A stretch of 64,000 nucleotides of DNA from Pseudomonas fluorescens (GCF_003732425.1 NZ_MOBX01000002.1:1-64000); one strand, 5' to 3'. Shown: positions 36,764 to 46,515, counted from the stretch's first letter. Notes: generated by a model from the sequence alone, not told the origin. Made by a program: numbers and translations.

Positions 36764-38214
36764 TGCAATTGTCCGAGCTGGCCGGTGTCGGGCGAACCCC
36801 GCAGCTGCCGCTGACGGTGACTCTGGCTGATGCCGCCGGGAGCGCGGATCTGCAGTTGCTGAGTCTGCTGCGAGTCCTCCCGGGGCAACGCTACGTGGGT
36901 GCCGGTGTCTGGCGCGGCCGTCCGGTGCTGGCCAAATTACTCGTTGGCGGCAAGGCTGCCCGGCATTTTCAGCGCGAGCTGGAAGGCGTGCGCCTGCTGG
37001 CTGCGCAAGGTCTGACCACACCGTTACTGCTGGCTGATGGCTTGAAGAGTGGCGAGGGTGGATGGCTGCTGTTCGATTTCCTTGAAGGTGCTGAAAGTCT
37101 TGGCGACGCCTGGGCGAAAGTCGAGTCGCTGCCGGTGTTGGCCGATGAGCAATCGGTGGTGCTGGCTGAGGCGCTGAGTGCTATTGGCCAATTGCACAGC
37201 AAAGGGCTTTGGCAGGAAGACCTGCACCTGGACAATCTGCTGCGCCACGGTGGCCAGTTGTACTTGATTGACGGTGCCGGGATCTGCGCAGAAACCGCCG
37301 GTCAGCCCTTGTCACGGCAAAAAGTCCTGGAAAATCTCGGGGTGTTTTTCGCCCAGTTACCCAAGACGCTGGAACCATTCACTGAAGAACTGTTGGTGTA
37401 TTACCTGTTGAGCAACAGCGAGCATGCGTTGCCGTTGGAGGCCTTGCAGAAACAGATCGACAAAGTGCGGCGCTGGCGTTTGAAAGACTTCCTGATCAAG
37501 GTCGGGCGCGAGTGCACGCTGTTCAGTGTGAAGCGTGGAGCGTTCGCTCTGCGCGCGATCCGTCGTGAAGAAGAGTCAGCCATGCTGCCGGTGCTGGAAC
37601 AGGCCGATGCGCTGCTCGATCAGGGCCATCTGTACAAGACCGGTGGTGCGGCGAGCGTCGGCAAGGTTCAGGCGGGTGCGCGCACGCTGGTGATCAAACG
37701 CTACAACATCAAGGGTTTTGCGCATTGGCTCAAGCGTTTCTGGCGGCCGAGTCGGGCCTGGCATTCGTGGCGTGAAGGCAATCGCCTGGCGTTCCTCGGG
37801 ATCGCCACGCCCAAACCGCTGGCGGTGCTGGAGAAGCGCTTCTTGTGGCTGCGCAGTCGTGCCTATCTGGTGACCGAATTTCTGCCTGGACCGGACATCA
37901 TCGAGCGTTTCGCGCCGTATGTGGAAAATGGCGAGGCACCGGAAGCCGAGCTGCAGGCACTGGACCAGCTTTTCGCGCGCTTGATTGACGAGCGCATCAG
38001 TCATGGCGATTTCAAAGGGCACAACCTGTTCTGGCAGCAGGATCGCTGGGCGCTGATCGATCTGGATTCGATGTGCCAGCATGGATCTGTCGGCAGTTTC
38101 GCGCAGGCTTATGCTCGTGACCGTGCGCGATTCATGCGTAACTGGCCCGAGAGCAGCGCGTTGTATCAGGTCATCGATCAGCGTTTGCCGAAAGAAATTT
38201 CCAATACGATCTGA
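36763..38214 (+). CDS. Tandem double kinase-like protein of the LPS core cluster
   Basis: A 483-residue protein that reads as two kinase-fold units in series. The first has a catalytic loop WQEDLHLDNLL and metal loop YLIDGAG (about residues 148-175). The second has the lysine strand TLVIKRYNIKGFAHWLKRF (about 310), catalytic loop ISHGDFKGHNLFW and metal loop ALIDLDSM near 415-435. It resembles the PA5006-type proteins in P. aeruginosa. It is last in the run of overlapping genes that starts at waaF. The acceptor is unknown. Confidence 0.85.
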   Translation: MQLSELAGVGRTPQLPLTVTLADAAGSADLQLLSLLRVLPGQRYVGAGVWRGRPVLAKLLVGGKAARHFQRELEGVRLLAAQGLTTPLLLADGLKSGEGGWLLFDFLEGAESLGDAWAKVESLPVLADEQSVVLAEALSAIGQLHSKGLWQEDLHLDNLLRHGGQLYLIDGAGICAETAGQPLSRQKVLENLGVFFAQLPKTLEPFTEELLVYYLLSNSEHALPLEALQKQIDKVRRWRLKDFLIKVGRECTLFSVKRGAFALRAIRREEESAMLPVLEQADALLDQGHLYKTGGAASVGKVQAGARTLVIKRYNIKGFAHWLKRFWRPSRAWHSWREGNRLAFLGIATPKPLAVLEKRFLWLRSRAYLVTEFLPGPDIIERFAPYVENGEAPEAELQALDQLFARLIDERISHGDFKGHNLFWQQDRWALIDLDSMCQHGSVGSFAQAYARDRARFMRNWPESSALYQVIDQRLPKEISNTI

Positions 38215-38235
38215 GTCAAACCAATACCGCATTAG

Positions 38236-38277
38236 AGGACAGGACTCAGCGACTTGTCCTACAGCTTCTTCAGAAGC
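38236..38277 (+). other. Two adjacent hairpins between the kinase array and the lipoprotein gene
   Basis: AGGACA / TGTCCT (38236-38241 with 38255-38260) and GCTTCT-TC-AGAAGC (38264-38277) could form two small hairpins in the 125-base gap. No T run follows, so they are not a classic terminator. They may belong to a leader of the lipoprotein gene. Confidence 0.3.
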
Positions 38278-38339
38278 CATGAACTGTGCCCTGCCCAGTC
38301 CCGATGCTAATTTGCCCGACGACCGTTGGAGGGCGAATC

Positions 38340-38675
38340 TTGACCATCAAAAAGACTGCAACACTGGCCGCATTTTTATGGTTTCTGACCGGCTGTGGCA
38401 GCGTCATGACCGTCTTGCAGGACGATGCCGACGTCGCCAGGGACATGCGCAAGCAGAAAACCTACTGCCAATCCATTCCGCGGATTTACAGCGGTCTGGC
38501 CTATGATTTCTGCGTGTTGAATGCGCCGCCTGATCCGAGCGGATTTCTGGTGCCAATGGCGCTGCTGGATCTGCCATTGTCCGGAGCATTCGATACGGTA
38601 GCGTTGCCCTATACGGTTTATCGTCAGGTCACCGACGGCAATCTTGGTATTTACTGGCGCAGGGGCGGTTATTGA
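38340..38675 (+). CDS. YceK/YidQ-family small lipoprotein
   Basis: A 111-residue envelope lipoprotein with a lipobox LTGC at about residues 15-18 after a short hydrophobic signal (KTATLAAFLWFLTGC), then SVMTVLQDD and the family stretch YSGLAYDF...PMALLDLPLSGAFDTVALPYTVYRQ seen in YceK/DUF1375 proteins. The TTG start at 38340 is chosen because GGAGGG precedes it by six bases and it gives a normal signal peptide; the ATG upstream would add 18 residues before the signal. Function unknown. Confidence 0.8.
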   Translation: MTIKKTATLAAFLWFLTGCGSVMTVLQDDADVARDMRKQKTYCQSIPRIYSGLAYDFCVLNAPPDPSGFLVPMALLDLPLSGAFDTVALPYTVYRQVTDGNLGIYWRRGGY

Positions 38676-38846
38676 GTAGCGGGGCAAGGTTTCTCCAAAC
38701 CATTCACCCGGGGGCAATCGCACAGGGTAATTCCCCACTCGTTTACGCTATAATCCCGCCCTTTAGCTGTCACTCGCCGTGTGCGAGGGCACATCAATTT
38801 TCAAGGCGCCTTGCGCCTGCACGCAGACTAAAGAGGCTAGACCCCT

Positions 38847-40601
38847 GTGGCATTGACGATTCTTGGCCTGTCCGGCGCCCTTAGCCATGACCCTTCAGCA
38901 GCCTTGTACATCGACGGCAAGCTGGTGGCGGCGGCTGAAGAAGAGCGCTTCGTACGCGATAAGCATGCAAAGAACCGCATGCCCTACGAATCGGCGAAGT
39001 TCTGTCTCGAACAGGCCGGCATCAAGCCGTCCGACGTTGACGTGGTAGCGATCCCGTTCGCCCCGATCAGCCTGTTCGGCAAGGCGCGCTGGCACTACGC
39101 CAAGCGTTACTGGTACGCGCCGGATCGTGCCCTCGATGCGATCCTGATGGGCAACCGCCGCTACAAGCGCTATCGCAACAAGATCGTCTGGTGCCTGGAA
39201 CAACTGGGTTTCGATCCGAAAAAGATCAAGATCGAGCCGGTCGAGCATCACCTGGCTCATGCCTCCAGCGCCTACCACTGCTCCGGTTTCAAAGAAAAAA
39301 CCGCGATCCTTGGCATCGACGGCAAGGGTGAGTACGCCACGACCTTCTTCGGTTACGGCGAAAACGGCAAGATCCACAAGATCAAGGAATTCTTCGATCC
39401 GGACTCTCTCGGCGGCCTGTACGGCGCGATCACCGAGTTCCTCGGTTTCGAGATGCTCGACGGTGAGTTCAAGGTCATGGGCATGGCGCCGTACGGCGAT
39501 GCCAGCAAGTACGACTTCTCGCGTCTGGCCTCGTTCGAAAACGGCGAACTGGTGATCAACACCGACTACGCCAACGTCATCGGCCTGCGCCGCTATAAAG
39601 AGAAGGGCAAAGGCTTCTACTTCTCGCCGAAGCTGATCGAGTGGCTGGGGCCGAAGCGCGAAGGCGATATTGCTGACGAACCTTACATCCACTACGCCGC
39701 GAGCATGCAAGCGCTGTTCGAGAAGCTGGCTCTGCAGATGATCGACCACTACCTGGGCGATGTGCTCAAGGAAACCGGCAAGCTGGCCTTCGCCGGTGGC
39801 TGTGCGCTGAACGTCAAGCTGAACCAGAAAATCATTGCTCGCGATGACATCAAGGAGCTGTTCGTGCAACCGGCGTCCGGCGATGCCGGTACGGCGGTCG
39901 GCGCTGCTGCCTATGTGTCCCACGCCCGTGGCGTGCCGGTCGAGAAGATGGAGCACGTCTACCTCGGCCCGTCATACAGCAACGAAGATGTCATCGCCGC
40001 GTGCGCCCGTCACGAGAACAAACCGACCTGGCGCAAGCTCGACAATATGCCGGAACAGATCGCCAAAATCATGGTCGATGGTAATCCGGTGGCCTGGTTC
40101 CAGGGGCGTATGGAGTTCGGTCCGCGAGCACTGGGTGGTCGATCGATCATTGGTTGCCCGAGCGTGGCCGGTGTGGCCGACCGCATCAACCATCAGATCA
40201 AGTTCCGCGAACGCTGGAGGCCTTTCTGCCCGTCGATGCTCGATACCGTTGCACCACAGATGATCAAGATCGATCATCCGGCGCCGTTCATGACCTTCAC
40301 TTTCGAAGTGGCGGAAGAGTGGAAGACCCGTGTGCCGGAAGTGGTTCACGAAGATGGCACTTCTCGTGCCCAGGTCCTCAAGCGTGAATACAACCCGCGT
40401 TACTACGACATGATGAAGGCGCTGGAAAACCTGACCGGTAACGGCGTATCGCTGAACACCTCGCTTAACCGTCGTGGCGAACCGATGATCTGCTCGCCGA
40501 CCGACGCGTTGAACATGTTTTTCGGCTCGGATCTGGAATACCTGATCATGGAAGATATTCTGGTCGTAAAAGAGGGTGTGAAAGGATACGAACTTGACTG
40601 A
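38847..40601 (+). CDS. wapO: WapO-like carbamoyltransferase (LPS core)
   Basis: Predicted to carbamoylate heptose of the LPS core, as P. aeruginosa WapO (PA5005) does at heptose II. The 584-residue product starts at GTG (MALTILGLSGALSHDPSAAL). It has the Kae1/HypF-like N-terminal carbamoyltransferase domain with EPVEHHLAHASSAYH (metal-binding His residues), GIDGKGEYAT and GGCALNVKLNQKI, and the C-terminal domain with FGPRALGGRSI and GEPMICSPTDAL. An isolated TATAAT at 38749 could be its -10 box, but no good -35 is seen. The next gene starts within its last codons. Confidence 0.9.
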   Translation: MALTILGLSGALSHDPSAALYIDGKLVAAAEEERFVRDKHAKNRMPYESAKFCLEQAGIKPSDVDVVAIPFAPISLFGKARWHYAKRYWYAPDRALDAILMGNRRYKRYRNKIVWCLEQLGFDPKKIKIEPVEHHLAHASSAYHCSGFKEKTAILGIDGKGEYATTFFGYGENGKIHKIKEFFDPDSLGGLYGAITEFLGFEMLDGEFKVMGMAPYGDASKYDFSRLASFENGELVINTDYANVIGLRRYKEKGKGFYFSPKLIEWLGPKREGDIADEPYIHYAASMQALFEKLALQMIDHYLGDVLKETGKLAFAGGCALNVKLNQKIIARDDIKELFVQPASGDAGTAVGAAAYVSHARGVPVEKMEHVYLGPSYSNEDVIAACARHENKPTWRKLDNMPEQIAKIMVDGNPVAWFQGRMEFGPRALGGRSIIGCPSVAGVADRINHQIKFRERWRPFCPSMLDTVAPQMIKIDHPAPFMTFTFEVAEEWKTRVPEVVHEDGTSRAQVLKREYNPRYYDMMKALENLTGNGVSLNTSLNRRGEPMICSPTDALNMFFGSDLEYLIMEDILVVKEGVKGYELD

Positions 40602-41502
40602 AACACTGATCAGCGTCGTCATTCCGGTTTACAACTATGCGCGAACCCTGCCCCGTGCAGTGGAGTCGGTGTTGGCGCAGTTGGATGAGGCGACGGCGGA
40701 TCTGCTGGTCATCGACGATGGGTCGACGGACGAGACGCCTGAGGTAGTGGAGACGCTTCTGCTCAAGCATGGAGGGCGGTTTCGTGCGTTGCGTAAAAGC
40801 AATGGCGGTTTGTCCTCCGTGCGCAATCGGGGGTTGGAGGAGACGAGCGGCCGTTTTCTGGTTTTCCTCGATTCCGATGACGAAATGGCGCCCGGCGCGC
40901 TGGCAGGGCTTTCGCAGCATATTGTCAGCAACCCGCAAACCCGGATGGTTATTGGCGCTCACTGGTCGGTGTTTGCCGACGGCAGGCGCAGCTTGCAGTC
41001 AGTCAAGCCATTGCCGTTGACGGCGCGGCAGTGTTTGCAGGGCTACCTGCTGGACAAAACCGTATCGATATCCAACGGTGCCTGCGCGATGCATCGGGAC
41101 GTGTTCGTCCCCGGTACTTATCCCGAGCATTTGCGCAACGTCGAGGATCTGCCGGTGTTTGCCCAAGTGCTGGCACGCTTCCCTTGCAGTGTGCTGAACA
41201 TGCCGCTGGCCTTGATCTACAAGCATGCCGACAGCATGCGTCATGACTTGCGCCAGAGCCTTGCTGCAGGTACAGAGCAGGTTGTGAGTGAGGTGTTTTC
41301 CAGTCGACGCATGCCTGAAGAGATGCGCGACCTGCGTCAGTCATTTCTGGCGCAGCGCTGTCTGTCGCTTTTTCGCGATTGTTACTCCCACGGCGAATAC
41401 GATCTGGCCAAGGGCTTCTATTTTCAGGCGTTGCGTGCAGACTGGCGCACGTTTTCGCGTTGGTCGTACACTCGCAAGGCTTTGCGGCTACTGTTTCGGT
41501 AA
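40594..41502 (+). CDS. Glycosyltransferase family 2
   Basis: A 302-residue GT2 enzyme with the standard N-terminal Rossmann-like fold: ISVVIPVYNYARTLPRAVESV, LLVIDDGSTDETPE, LRKSNGGLSSVRNRGLEE and the DXD-type metal motif FLDSDDEMAPGAL (about 97-103). The start is TTG at 40594, overlapping the wapO stop by eight bases, so the pair is coupled. It probably adds a core or surface sugar; donor and acceptor cannot be read from the sequence. No membrane helix is present. Confidence 0.9.
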   Translation: MTETLISVVIPVYNYARTLPRAVESVLAQLDEATADLLVIDDGSTDETPEVVETLLLKHGGRFRALRKSNGGLSSVRNRGLEETSGRFLVFLDSDDEMAPGALAGLSQHIVSNPQTRMVIGAHWSVFADGRRSLQSVKPLPLTARQCLQGYLLDKTVSISNGACAMHRDVFVPGTYPEHLRNVEDLPVFAQVLARFPCSVLNMPLALIYKHADSMRHDLRQSLAAGTEQVVSEVFSSRRMPEEMRDLRQSFLAQRCLSLFRDCYSHGEYDLAKGFYFQALRADWRTFSRWSYTRKALRLLFR

Positions 41503-41557
41503 ATGGTTCATGATGAACAGGCGCGTAACTTGTAACGCGCGTCGATGAGGTGACTGG

Positions 41558-43018
41558 GTGAAAGGTACGGGCAGTAAAGTGGCAGCACGAGTCTCCAGGA
41601 TCATCGACGAATACCCGGTCTGGCTGGCGTTTTTTGGCAGTGTGCTGCTCTCGCTGATCGCGGTCATGGGGACTGCAACAGTCGGGCGGGACGCGGCGCT
41701 TTATATTGATATCGCGCAGCAGGTGACGGAGCGGGGCTCCATTGCAGCCTGGGCTGCTTTCGATTGGCCGTGGTTCTCCTTTCTGCTGGCCGGTACGCAT
41801 ACCGTTCTGCGCTTGCCTCTGGAACTGAGTGCCTATCTTTGGTGTGGGCTGTTCTTTGCCGGCACCAGCGCGTTGATGGTGGACTGCGTCCGTCAGCGCT
41901 CTCCCCACGTTACCCGTTGGGCTTGTCTGGTGGTGCTGGCAATGCCGGCAGTCAATTCCTTTCGCAACGACATCATCCGTGAGTGCGGTTTCTGGTTTTT
42001 CTGCACGCTGACGCTGTGGCTCGCATTGCGCTGGCAAGCCCGGGGCGGTTGGTTGCGTGCGGCGCTCATTCATCTGGCGATTGTTGCGGCAGCGTTGTTC
42101 CGGCTCGAGGCCTTGTTGCTGGTGCCGGCGTTGGCATTGTGGCAACTGCCCAACCTGTGGTCGCCGGCCCGACGCCTGCAATTCTTTCAGTTTTCACTAC
42201 TGCCGGTTCTGGGGCTGCTGGTCGTCTCGGTGTCGGGTGTGCTTCTGTCAGCGCGCGTAATGCTTTATCTGGACATGATTGCACCTCACAGCGTGCTGTC
42301 CTCGTTTCAGATGCTGCGCGACCAGTTTGCCAATTCGCTCATCAACAAGTACTCCCAGGACGAAGCCGGGCGGATCATTTTCTTCGGCATTCTGGCAACC
42401 ATGACCATCAGTTTCGTGAAGTTGATGGGGCCTTTCGCCGTTCCATTCGTTCTGCGTCGCAACTGGGGTGTGCTGGGTGTCTACTGGCGTGACTATCGTC
42501 CCTTCGCCTGGGCGGCATTGTTGTACCTGGTGGTGCTGGTGATGTTTTTCATCAAGCAACAGTTCATGAATACGCGCTACTTGAGTTTTCTGAATCTGTT
42601 GTTTGTGCCCGTGCTGGCGATGGGGCTGGCGGCGTTCGTTCGCGAGTTTCCGCGTTGCGGCAAGTGGCTGGTGGTTTTTGGGTTGCTGGTGATGTTATCG
42701 AACGTCATCTCCACCGGGGCCGGCAAAACCCATTACGTCGAGGCCGGCCGCTGGTTGTCGGCCCATGTCGAACCAGGGGCGAAGACGTATTTCGAGGATG
42801 GGCGGATCAGCTATTACGCCGGTCGCGGCTACGTGATGCCGGTACTGACTGCAGAGGAGGCGATGTCGGCAGCGCACGCTGGCGACTATCAATATTTCCT
42901 CATCGAGGCCAAAGGTGACGAGCCGTGGCTGAGTGAATGGCTGGCGGCGCACAAGCTGCGCATCATCGAGCACTTCGCCAACCGCAAAGGTGCCACCGTG
43001 GTGGTCATCGGTCGCTAG
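41558..43018 (+). CDS. Multi-spanning membrane protein, GT39/ArnT-like (GT-C fold) candidate
   Basis: A 486-residue integral membrane protein starting at GTG with GAGG before it. It has roughly ten to twelve hydrophobic helices, an early loop GRDAALYIDIAQQV in the position where GT-C enzymes carry an acidic catalytic residue, and a C-terminal soluble domain (from about 395) with SAHVEPGAKTYFEDGR. This layout fits a lipid-linked-sugar transferase such as the ArnT/PMT kind, acting at the periplasmic face. It is not an obvious WaaL ligase. It follows the GT2 gene by 55 bases and is convergent with the kinase gene at 43022. Confidence 0.65.
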   Translation: MKGTGSKVAARVSRIIDEYPVWLAFFGSVLLSLIAVMGTATVGRDAALYIDIAQQVTERGSIAAWAAFDWPWFSFLLAGTHTVLRLPLELSAYLWCGLFFAGTSALMVDCVRQRSPHVTRWACLVVLAMPAVNSFRNDIIRECGFWFFCTLTLWLALRWQARGGWLRAALIHLAIVAAALFRLEALLLVPALALWQLPNLWSPARRLQFFQFSLLPVLGLLVVSVSGVLLSARVMLYLDMIAPHSVLSSFQMLRDQFANSLINKYSQDEAGRIIFFGILATMTISFVKLMGPFAVPFVLRRNWGVLGVYWRDYRPFAWAALLYLVVLVMFFIKQQFMNTRYLSFLNLLFVPVLAMGLAAFVREFPRCGKWLVVFGLLVMLSNVISTGAGKTHYVEAGRWLSAHVEPGAKTYFEDGRISYYAGRGYVMPVLTAEEAMSAAHAGDYQYFLIEAKGDEPWLSEWLAAHKLRIIEHFANRKGATVVVIGR

Positions 43019-43021
43019 GGT

Positions 43022-43675
43022 CTAACCGAGCAGCGGACGCAGGCGTGAGATCAGCGGCGCTTGTCGGTTGCTTGGCAGTGCCTGCCGGTAACCTTCGATA
43101 AAGGTATCGCCGGCGTCCTCACCCAGCAGCCATTGGCGGTCTTCCTTGTAGCGCAGCAAGTGCGCGAAGTTGCGCAGGCGTTTACTGTCACTGAGCGCGC
43201 GCTTCTGGCAGCGCAGGTCGGCAATATCGATCAGGCCCAAACGCTTGTCGGGGGTCTGCACGACGTTGCCGAAGTGCAGCGATCGAAAATACACACCTTT
43301 TTCGTGCAGCAGGGCGAAGTAACCGCCCAGCTGGAATCTCAGTGTGTCGGCCTCATCACCAGCGCTCTGCAGCTGACGCACCGTTTGGCCTTCCAGCGGG
43401 CTGTAATACACGCAGTCACGTTCGATACTCGGAATGCGATAGACCGCGATGACTTTCGGGCAAAGGATGCCGCGTTGTTCGAGTGCGCGGGTATTGTCGG
43501 CAAAGCGTTGGGCATAGGGGTAGAACAGCGCCGAACTGAGCAACCGCTTGCGGCGGAACAGCTTGAGCATGCGTCCATCGGCCAATCTGAGCACCTTGTC
43601 GCCGGAACCGTCGGCCTCCAGTACGTGTGCACCTTTGCGCAGTGCCTCGTAAGTGCTTTGATCAATCGATTGCAT
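43022..43675 (-). CDS. LPS-cluster kinase-like protein (PA4998 type)
   Basis: A 217-residue small kinase-fold protein on the opposite strand to its neighbours, with lysine strand GRMLKLFRRKRLLSSALFYPYAQRF, catalytic loop VYFRSLHFGNVV and metal loop LGLIDIADLRCQ. The canonical catalytic Asp is replaced in SLHFGN, so activity by the usual mechanism is uncertain. In P. aeruginosa a similar gene lies next to msbA and waaL. Here msbA is retained next door but waaL is absent. Confidence 0.8.
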   Translation of the reverse strand: MQSIDQSTYEALRKGAHVLEADGSGDKVLRLADGRMLKLFRRKRLLSSALFYPYAQRFADNTRALEQRGILCPKVIAVYRIPSIERDCVYYSPLEGQTVRQLQSAGDEADTLRFQLGGYFALLHEKGVYFRSLHFGNVVQTPDKRLGLIDIADLRCQKRALSDSKRLRNFAHLLRYKEDRQWLLGEDAGDTFIEGYRQALPSNRQAPLISRLRPLLG

Positions 43676-43800
43676 ATCGGGCTCCCCATCATTAGCGGGA
43701 TATCTTAACCGACTTGGTCCAAGGCTGGCTTGAAGTCATGTTTATCGGGGTAAAAACGCGTGTGATATCATCGGCGCCTCACTGAATTGCGCGGATCACC

Positions 43801-45621
43801 ATGAGCAGTCCTGAACCGAAAGCCCAGTCCACGCTGGCGATCTATTTCCGCCTTTTGGCTTACGTGCGGCCTTATGCCGGCCTCTTTCTTCTCAGCATCG
43901 TCGGGTTTCTGATTTTCGCATCGACTCAACCGATGCTCGCTTACATCCTCAAATACTTTGTCGACGGTCTGGCCAATCCGGAGGCCAGTCTGTTTCCGGG
44001 CAACCCTTATCTGGGCAAGTTGCAGTTGCTCGAATCCGTGCCGCTGATGATTGTGTTCATCGCGCTTTGGCAAGGCGTGGGTTCGTATCTGGGCAACTTC
44101 TTCCTGGCGCGGGTTTCGCTGGGGTTGGTGCATGACCTGCGGGTGGTGTTGTTCAATAAATTGCTGGAGTTGCCCAATCGCTTCTTCGACAAGAACAATT
44201 CCGGCCACCTGATTTCCCGGATCACCTTCAACGTGACCATGGTCACCGGTGCGGCAACGGATGCGATCAAAGTCGTCATCCGTGAAGGCATGACCGTGAT
44301 TTTCCTGTTCTGCACACTGTTGTGGATGAACTGGAAACTCACTTTGGTGATGGTTGCCATCCTGCCGTTGATCGGTTTGATGGTGAACAGCACCAGCAAA
44401 AAATTCCGCAAGCAGAGCAAGAAGATTCAGGTCTCGATGGGCAACGTCACCCACGTCGCGTCCGAGACCATTCATGGCTATCGCGTTGTGCGCAGCTTCG
44501 GCGGCGAGCAGTACGAAAAGGATCGCTTTCGCGATGCCAGCCAGAGCAACACCGACAAGCAGTTGACGATGACCAAGACCGGCGCCGTTTACACGCCGAT
44601 GTTGCAACTGGTGACGTACAGCGCCATGGCCGTGGTCATGTTCCTGGTGCTGTACCTTCGCGGTGACGCATCGCCGGGCGATCTGGTGGCTTACATCACC
44701 ATGGCGGGCCTGCTGCCCAAGCCGATCCGTCAATTGTCGGAAGTCAGCTCGACCATCCAGAAGGGTGTGGCGGGTGCCGAGAGTATTTTCGAGCAGCTGG
44801 ATGAGCCGGTTGAAGTGGATCAGGGCACGGTCGAGCACGATCGCCTTGAGGGTCGTCTGGAAGTGCGTAACCTCAGCTTTCAGTACCCGGACACCGACAA
44901 ACAGGTGCTCAACGACATCAGTTTTGTGGTCGAACCCGGGCAAATGGTTGCGCTGGTCGGACGTTCGGGCAGCGGCAAGTCGACGCTTGCCGGTCTTATT
45001 CCGCGCTTCTACCAGCATGAGCAGGGCGAGATTCTGCTCGATGGCGTCCGAGTCCAGGATTTCACCTTGCACAGTCTGCGTCGGCAGATTGCTCTGGTGA
45101 CCCAGCAGGTCACGCTGTTCAACGATACGGTGACCAACAATATCGCTTACGGCGATCTGGCTGGCGCGCCGTTCGATGAGGTCAAGCGAGCCGCCAGCGA
45201 GGCCTATGCAGACGAGTTCATCGTCAAGATGCCGCAAGGCTATGAAACCCTGGTCGGCGAAAACGGTGTATTGCTGTCCGGCGGTCAACGCCAGCGCATT
45301 GCTATCGCCCGCGCACTGCTCAAGGATGCACCGCTGCTGATTCTCGACGAGGCCACTTCCGCGCTCGACACCGAGTCGGAGCGGCATATTCAGGCTGCCC
45401 TGGATCATGTGGTGAAAAACCGCACGACCCTGGTGATCGCGCACCGTTTGAGCACCATCGAAAAAGCCGACCTGATTCTGGTCATGGACGAAGGCCGCAT
45501 TGTCGAGCGCGGCTCTCACGCACAATTGCTCGAGCAGAACGGCTATTACGCCCGCCTGCATGCGAAAGAGTTTGAAGAGGGTGACGAGCCTCAGCCGGCA
45601 CACGCGACCGACGTATGCTGA
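43801..45621 (+). CDS. msbA: MsbA, lipid A export ABC transporter
   Basis: Homodimeric flippase that moves core-lipid A across the inner membrane. The 606-residue product has a six-helix transmembrane domain (about 20-330) fused to an ATPase domain with Walker A GRSGSGKST (about 386), signature LSGGQRQRIAIARA (about 492), Walker B LLILDEATSALD (about 513) and the H-loop VIAHRLST. ATG at 43801 follows a weak ribosome site. It overlaps the mig-14-like gene by seven bases. Confidence 0.97.
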   Translation: MSSPEPKAQSTLAIYFRLLAYVRPYAGLFLLSIVGFLIFASTQPMLAYILKYFVDGLANPEASLFPGNPYLGKLQLLESVPLMIVFIALWQGVGSYLGNFFLARVSLGLVHDLRVVLFNKLLELPNRFFDKNNSGHLISRITFNVTMVTGAATDAIKVVIREGMTVIFLFCTLLWMNWKLTLVMVAILPLIGLMVNSTSKKFRKQSKKIQVSMGNVTHVASETIHGYRVVRSFGGEQYEKDRFRDASQSNTDKQLTMTKTGAVYTPMLQLVTYSAMAVVMFLVLYLRGDASPGDLVAYITMAGLLPKPIRQLSEVSSTIQKGVAGAESIFEQLDEPVEVDQGTVEHDRLEGRLEVRNLSFQYPDTDKQVLNDISFVVEPGQMVALVGRSGSGKSTLAGLIPRFYQHEQGEILLDGVRVQDFTLHSLRRQIALVTQQVTLFNDTVTNNIAYGDLAGAPFDEVKRAASEAYADEFIVKMPQGYETLVGENGVLLSGGQRQRIAIARALLKDAPLLILDEATSALDTESERHIQAALDHVVKNRTTLVIAHRLSTIEKADLILVMDEGRIVERGSHAQLLEQNGYYARLHAKEFEEGDEPQPAHATDVC

Positions 45622-46511
45622 CGATGTTTCGCAGCTTTCGCGAGCGTGGCTGGAGCGAAATCGACCGGGACAGCTACGCCCGTGCCTGGCAACGTTTTGG
45701 CGGCAGCTTTGCTACGCACCCCGAAGTCGTCGAGCGCTTGTCAACGTTCCTTGGCATCGAATTGCGCTACCTGGGCTGGGTCGTTGGTGGTGATGTGCTG
45801 GCCGCCATTCCTTGCTGGGGGCGGCATGTTGCCTTGTCCAAGGAAGTGCTCAAGCGCGAGGGCAAGCGTGGCTTGCTGGACATGGGCAACGCGGAAATCA
45901 TTCTGCCGATCGCGCCAGATGTCATCGTGCCGGTGCGCCAGCGCGTGGCGTATGTCTCCCAGCTCAATGCCGAGCAGATCAGCACGCTGAAGCCGCAGCC
46001 TGAAGGCTTGGCTTTGGCTCGGCTGCCGGAGGAGTATTCGAAGAAATTCCGCTACAACCAGCGTCGCGAACAGCGCCTGCTGGAAGAGGCTGGCGGATCG
46101 CTGGTACCGATGTCCGACTTTACCCCTCAGGAGCAGGCTGCCGCTTACGGCGATCTGTTTCAGCGGCGCTGGGGCTTTGAGGTGCCGGGCAAGGCCGGAC
46201 TGGTCGAGGTCTTTACCTTGCTGCGCGAGTTCATGACCGGTTCGGTGGTGATGCTCGATTCGGCGCCCGTGGCCATTCAGGTGCTGTACCGCGTCGAGGC
46301 TCCGCAATGGGTTTCGCTGGAGTACATCAACGGTGGCGTCGATCCGCAGAGCCGTGAGTTCAGCCCCGGCAGCGTGCTGAGTTTCGTCAATACCCAAGAG
46401 GCCTGGGCTCACGCGCAGGCGCTGGGCAAGCCTTTGCGTTATTCATTCGGTCGTGCCGACCGTGAGTATAAGGATCGCTGGTGCCATACGGTGCCGGTCT
46501 ACAAGGTCTGA
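45615..46511 (+). CDS. Mig-14 family protein, antimicrobial-peptide resistance
   Basis: A 298-residue member of the Mig-14 family, whose members protect Salmonella and P. aeruginosa from cationic peptides and which have a GNAT/FemX-like fold. Visible family text: FRSFRERGWSEIDRDSYARAW at the N terminus, RYNQRREQRLLEEAGG and SFGRADREYKDRWCHTVPVYKV at the end. It overlaps msbA and is followed four bases later by the deacetylase gene, so msbA, mig-14 and dnpA form one unit. Its biochemical activity is not established. Confidence 0.88.
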   Translation: MLTMFRSFRERGWSEIDRDSYARAWQRFGGSFATHPEVVERLSTFLGIELRYLGWVVGGDVLAAIPCWGRHVALSKEVLKREGKRGLLDMGNAEIILPIAPDVIVPVRQRVAYVSQLNAEQISTLKPQPEGLALARLPEEYSKKFRYNQRREQRLLEEAGGSLVPMSDFTPQEQAAAYGDLFQRRWGFEVPGKAGLVEVFTLLREFMTGSVVMLDSAPVAIQVLYRVEAPQWVSLEYINGGVDPQSREFSPGSVLSFVNTQEAWAHAQALGKPLRYSFGRADREYKDRWCHTVPVYKV

Positions 46512-46515
46512 ATTC

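Noticed and set aside
38749..38754. TATAAT as a full promoter for wapO
   Set aside because: No acceptable -35 sequence lies 16-18 bases upstream, so only a lone -10-like hexamer is present.
41003..42181. 392-codon minus-strand frame over the GT2 and membrane-protein genes
   Set aside because: It crosses two real plus-strand genes and their gap, and the translation is rich in Gln, Arg and Cys with no domain.
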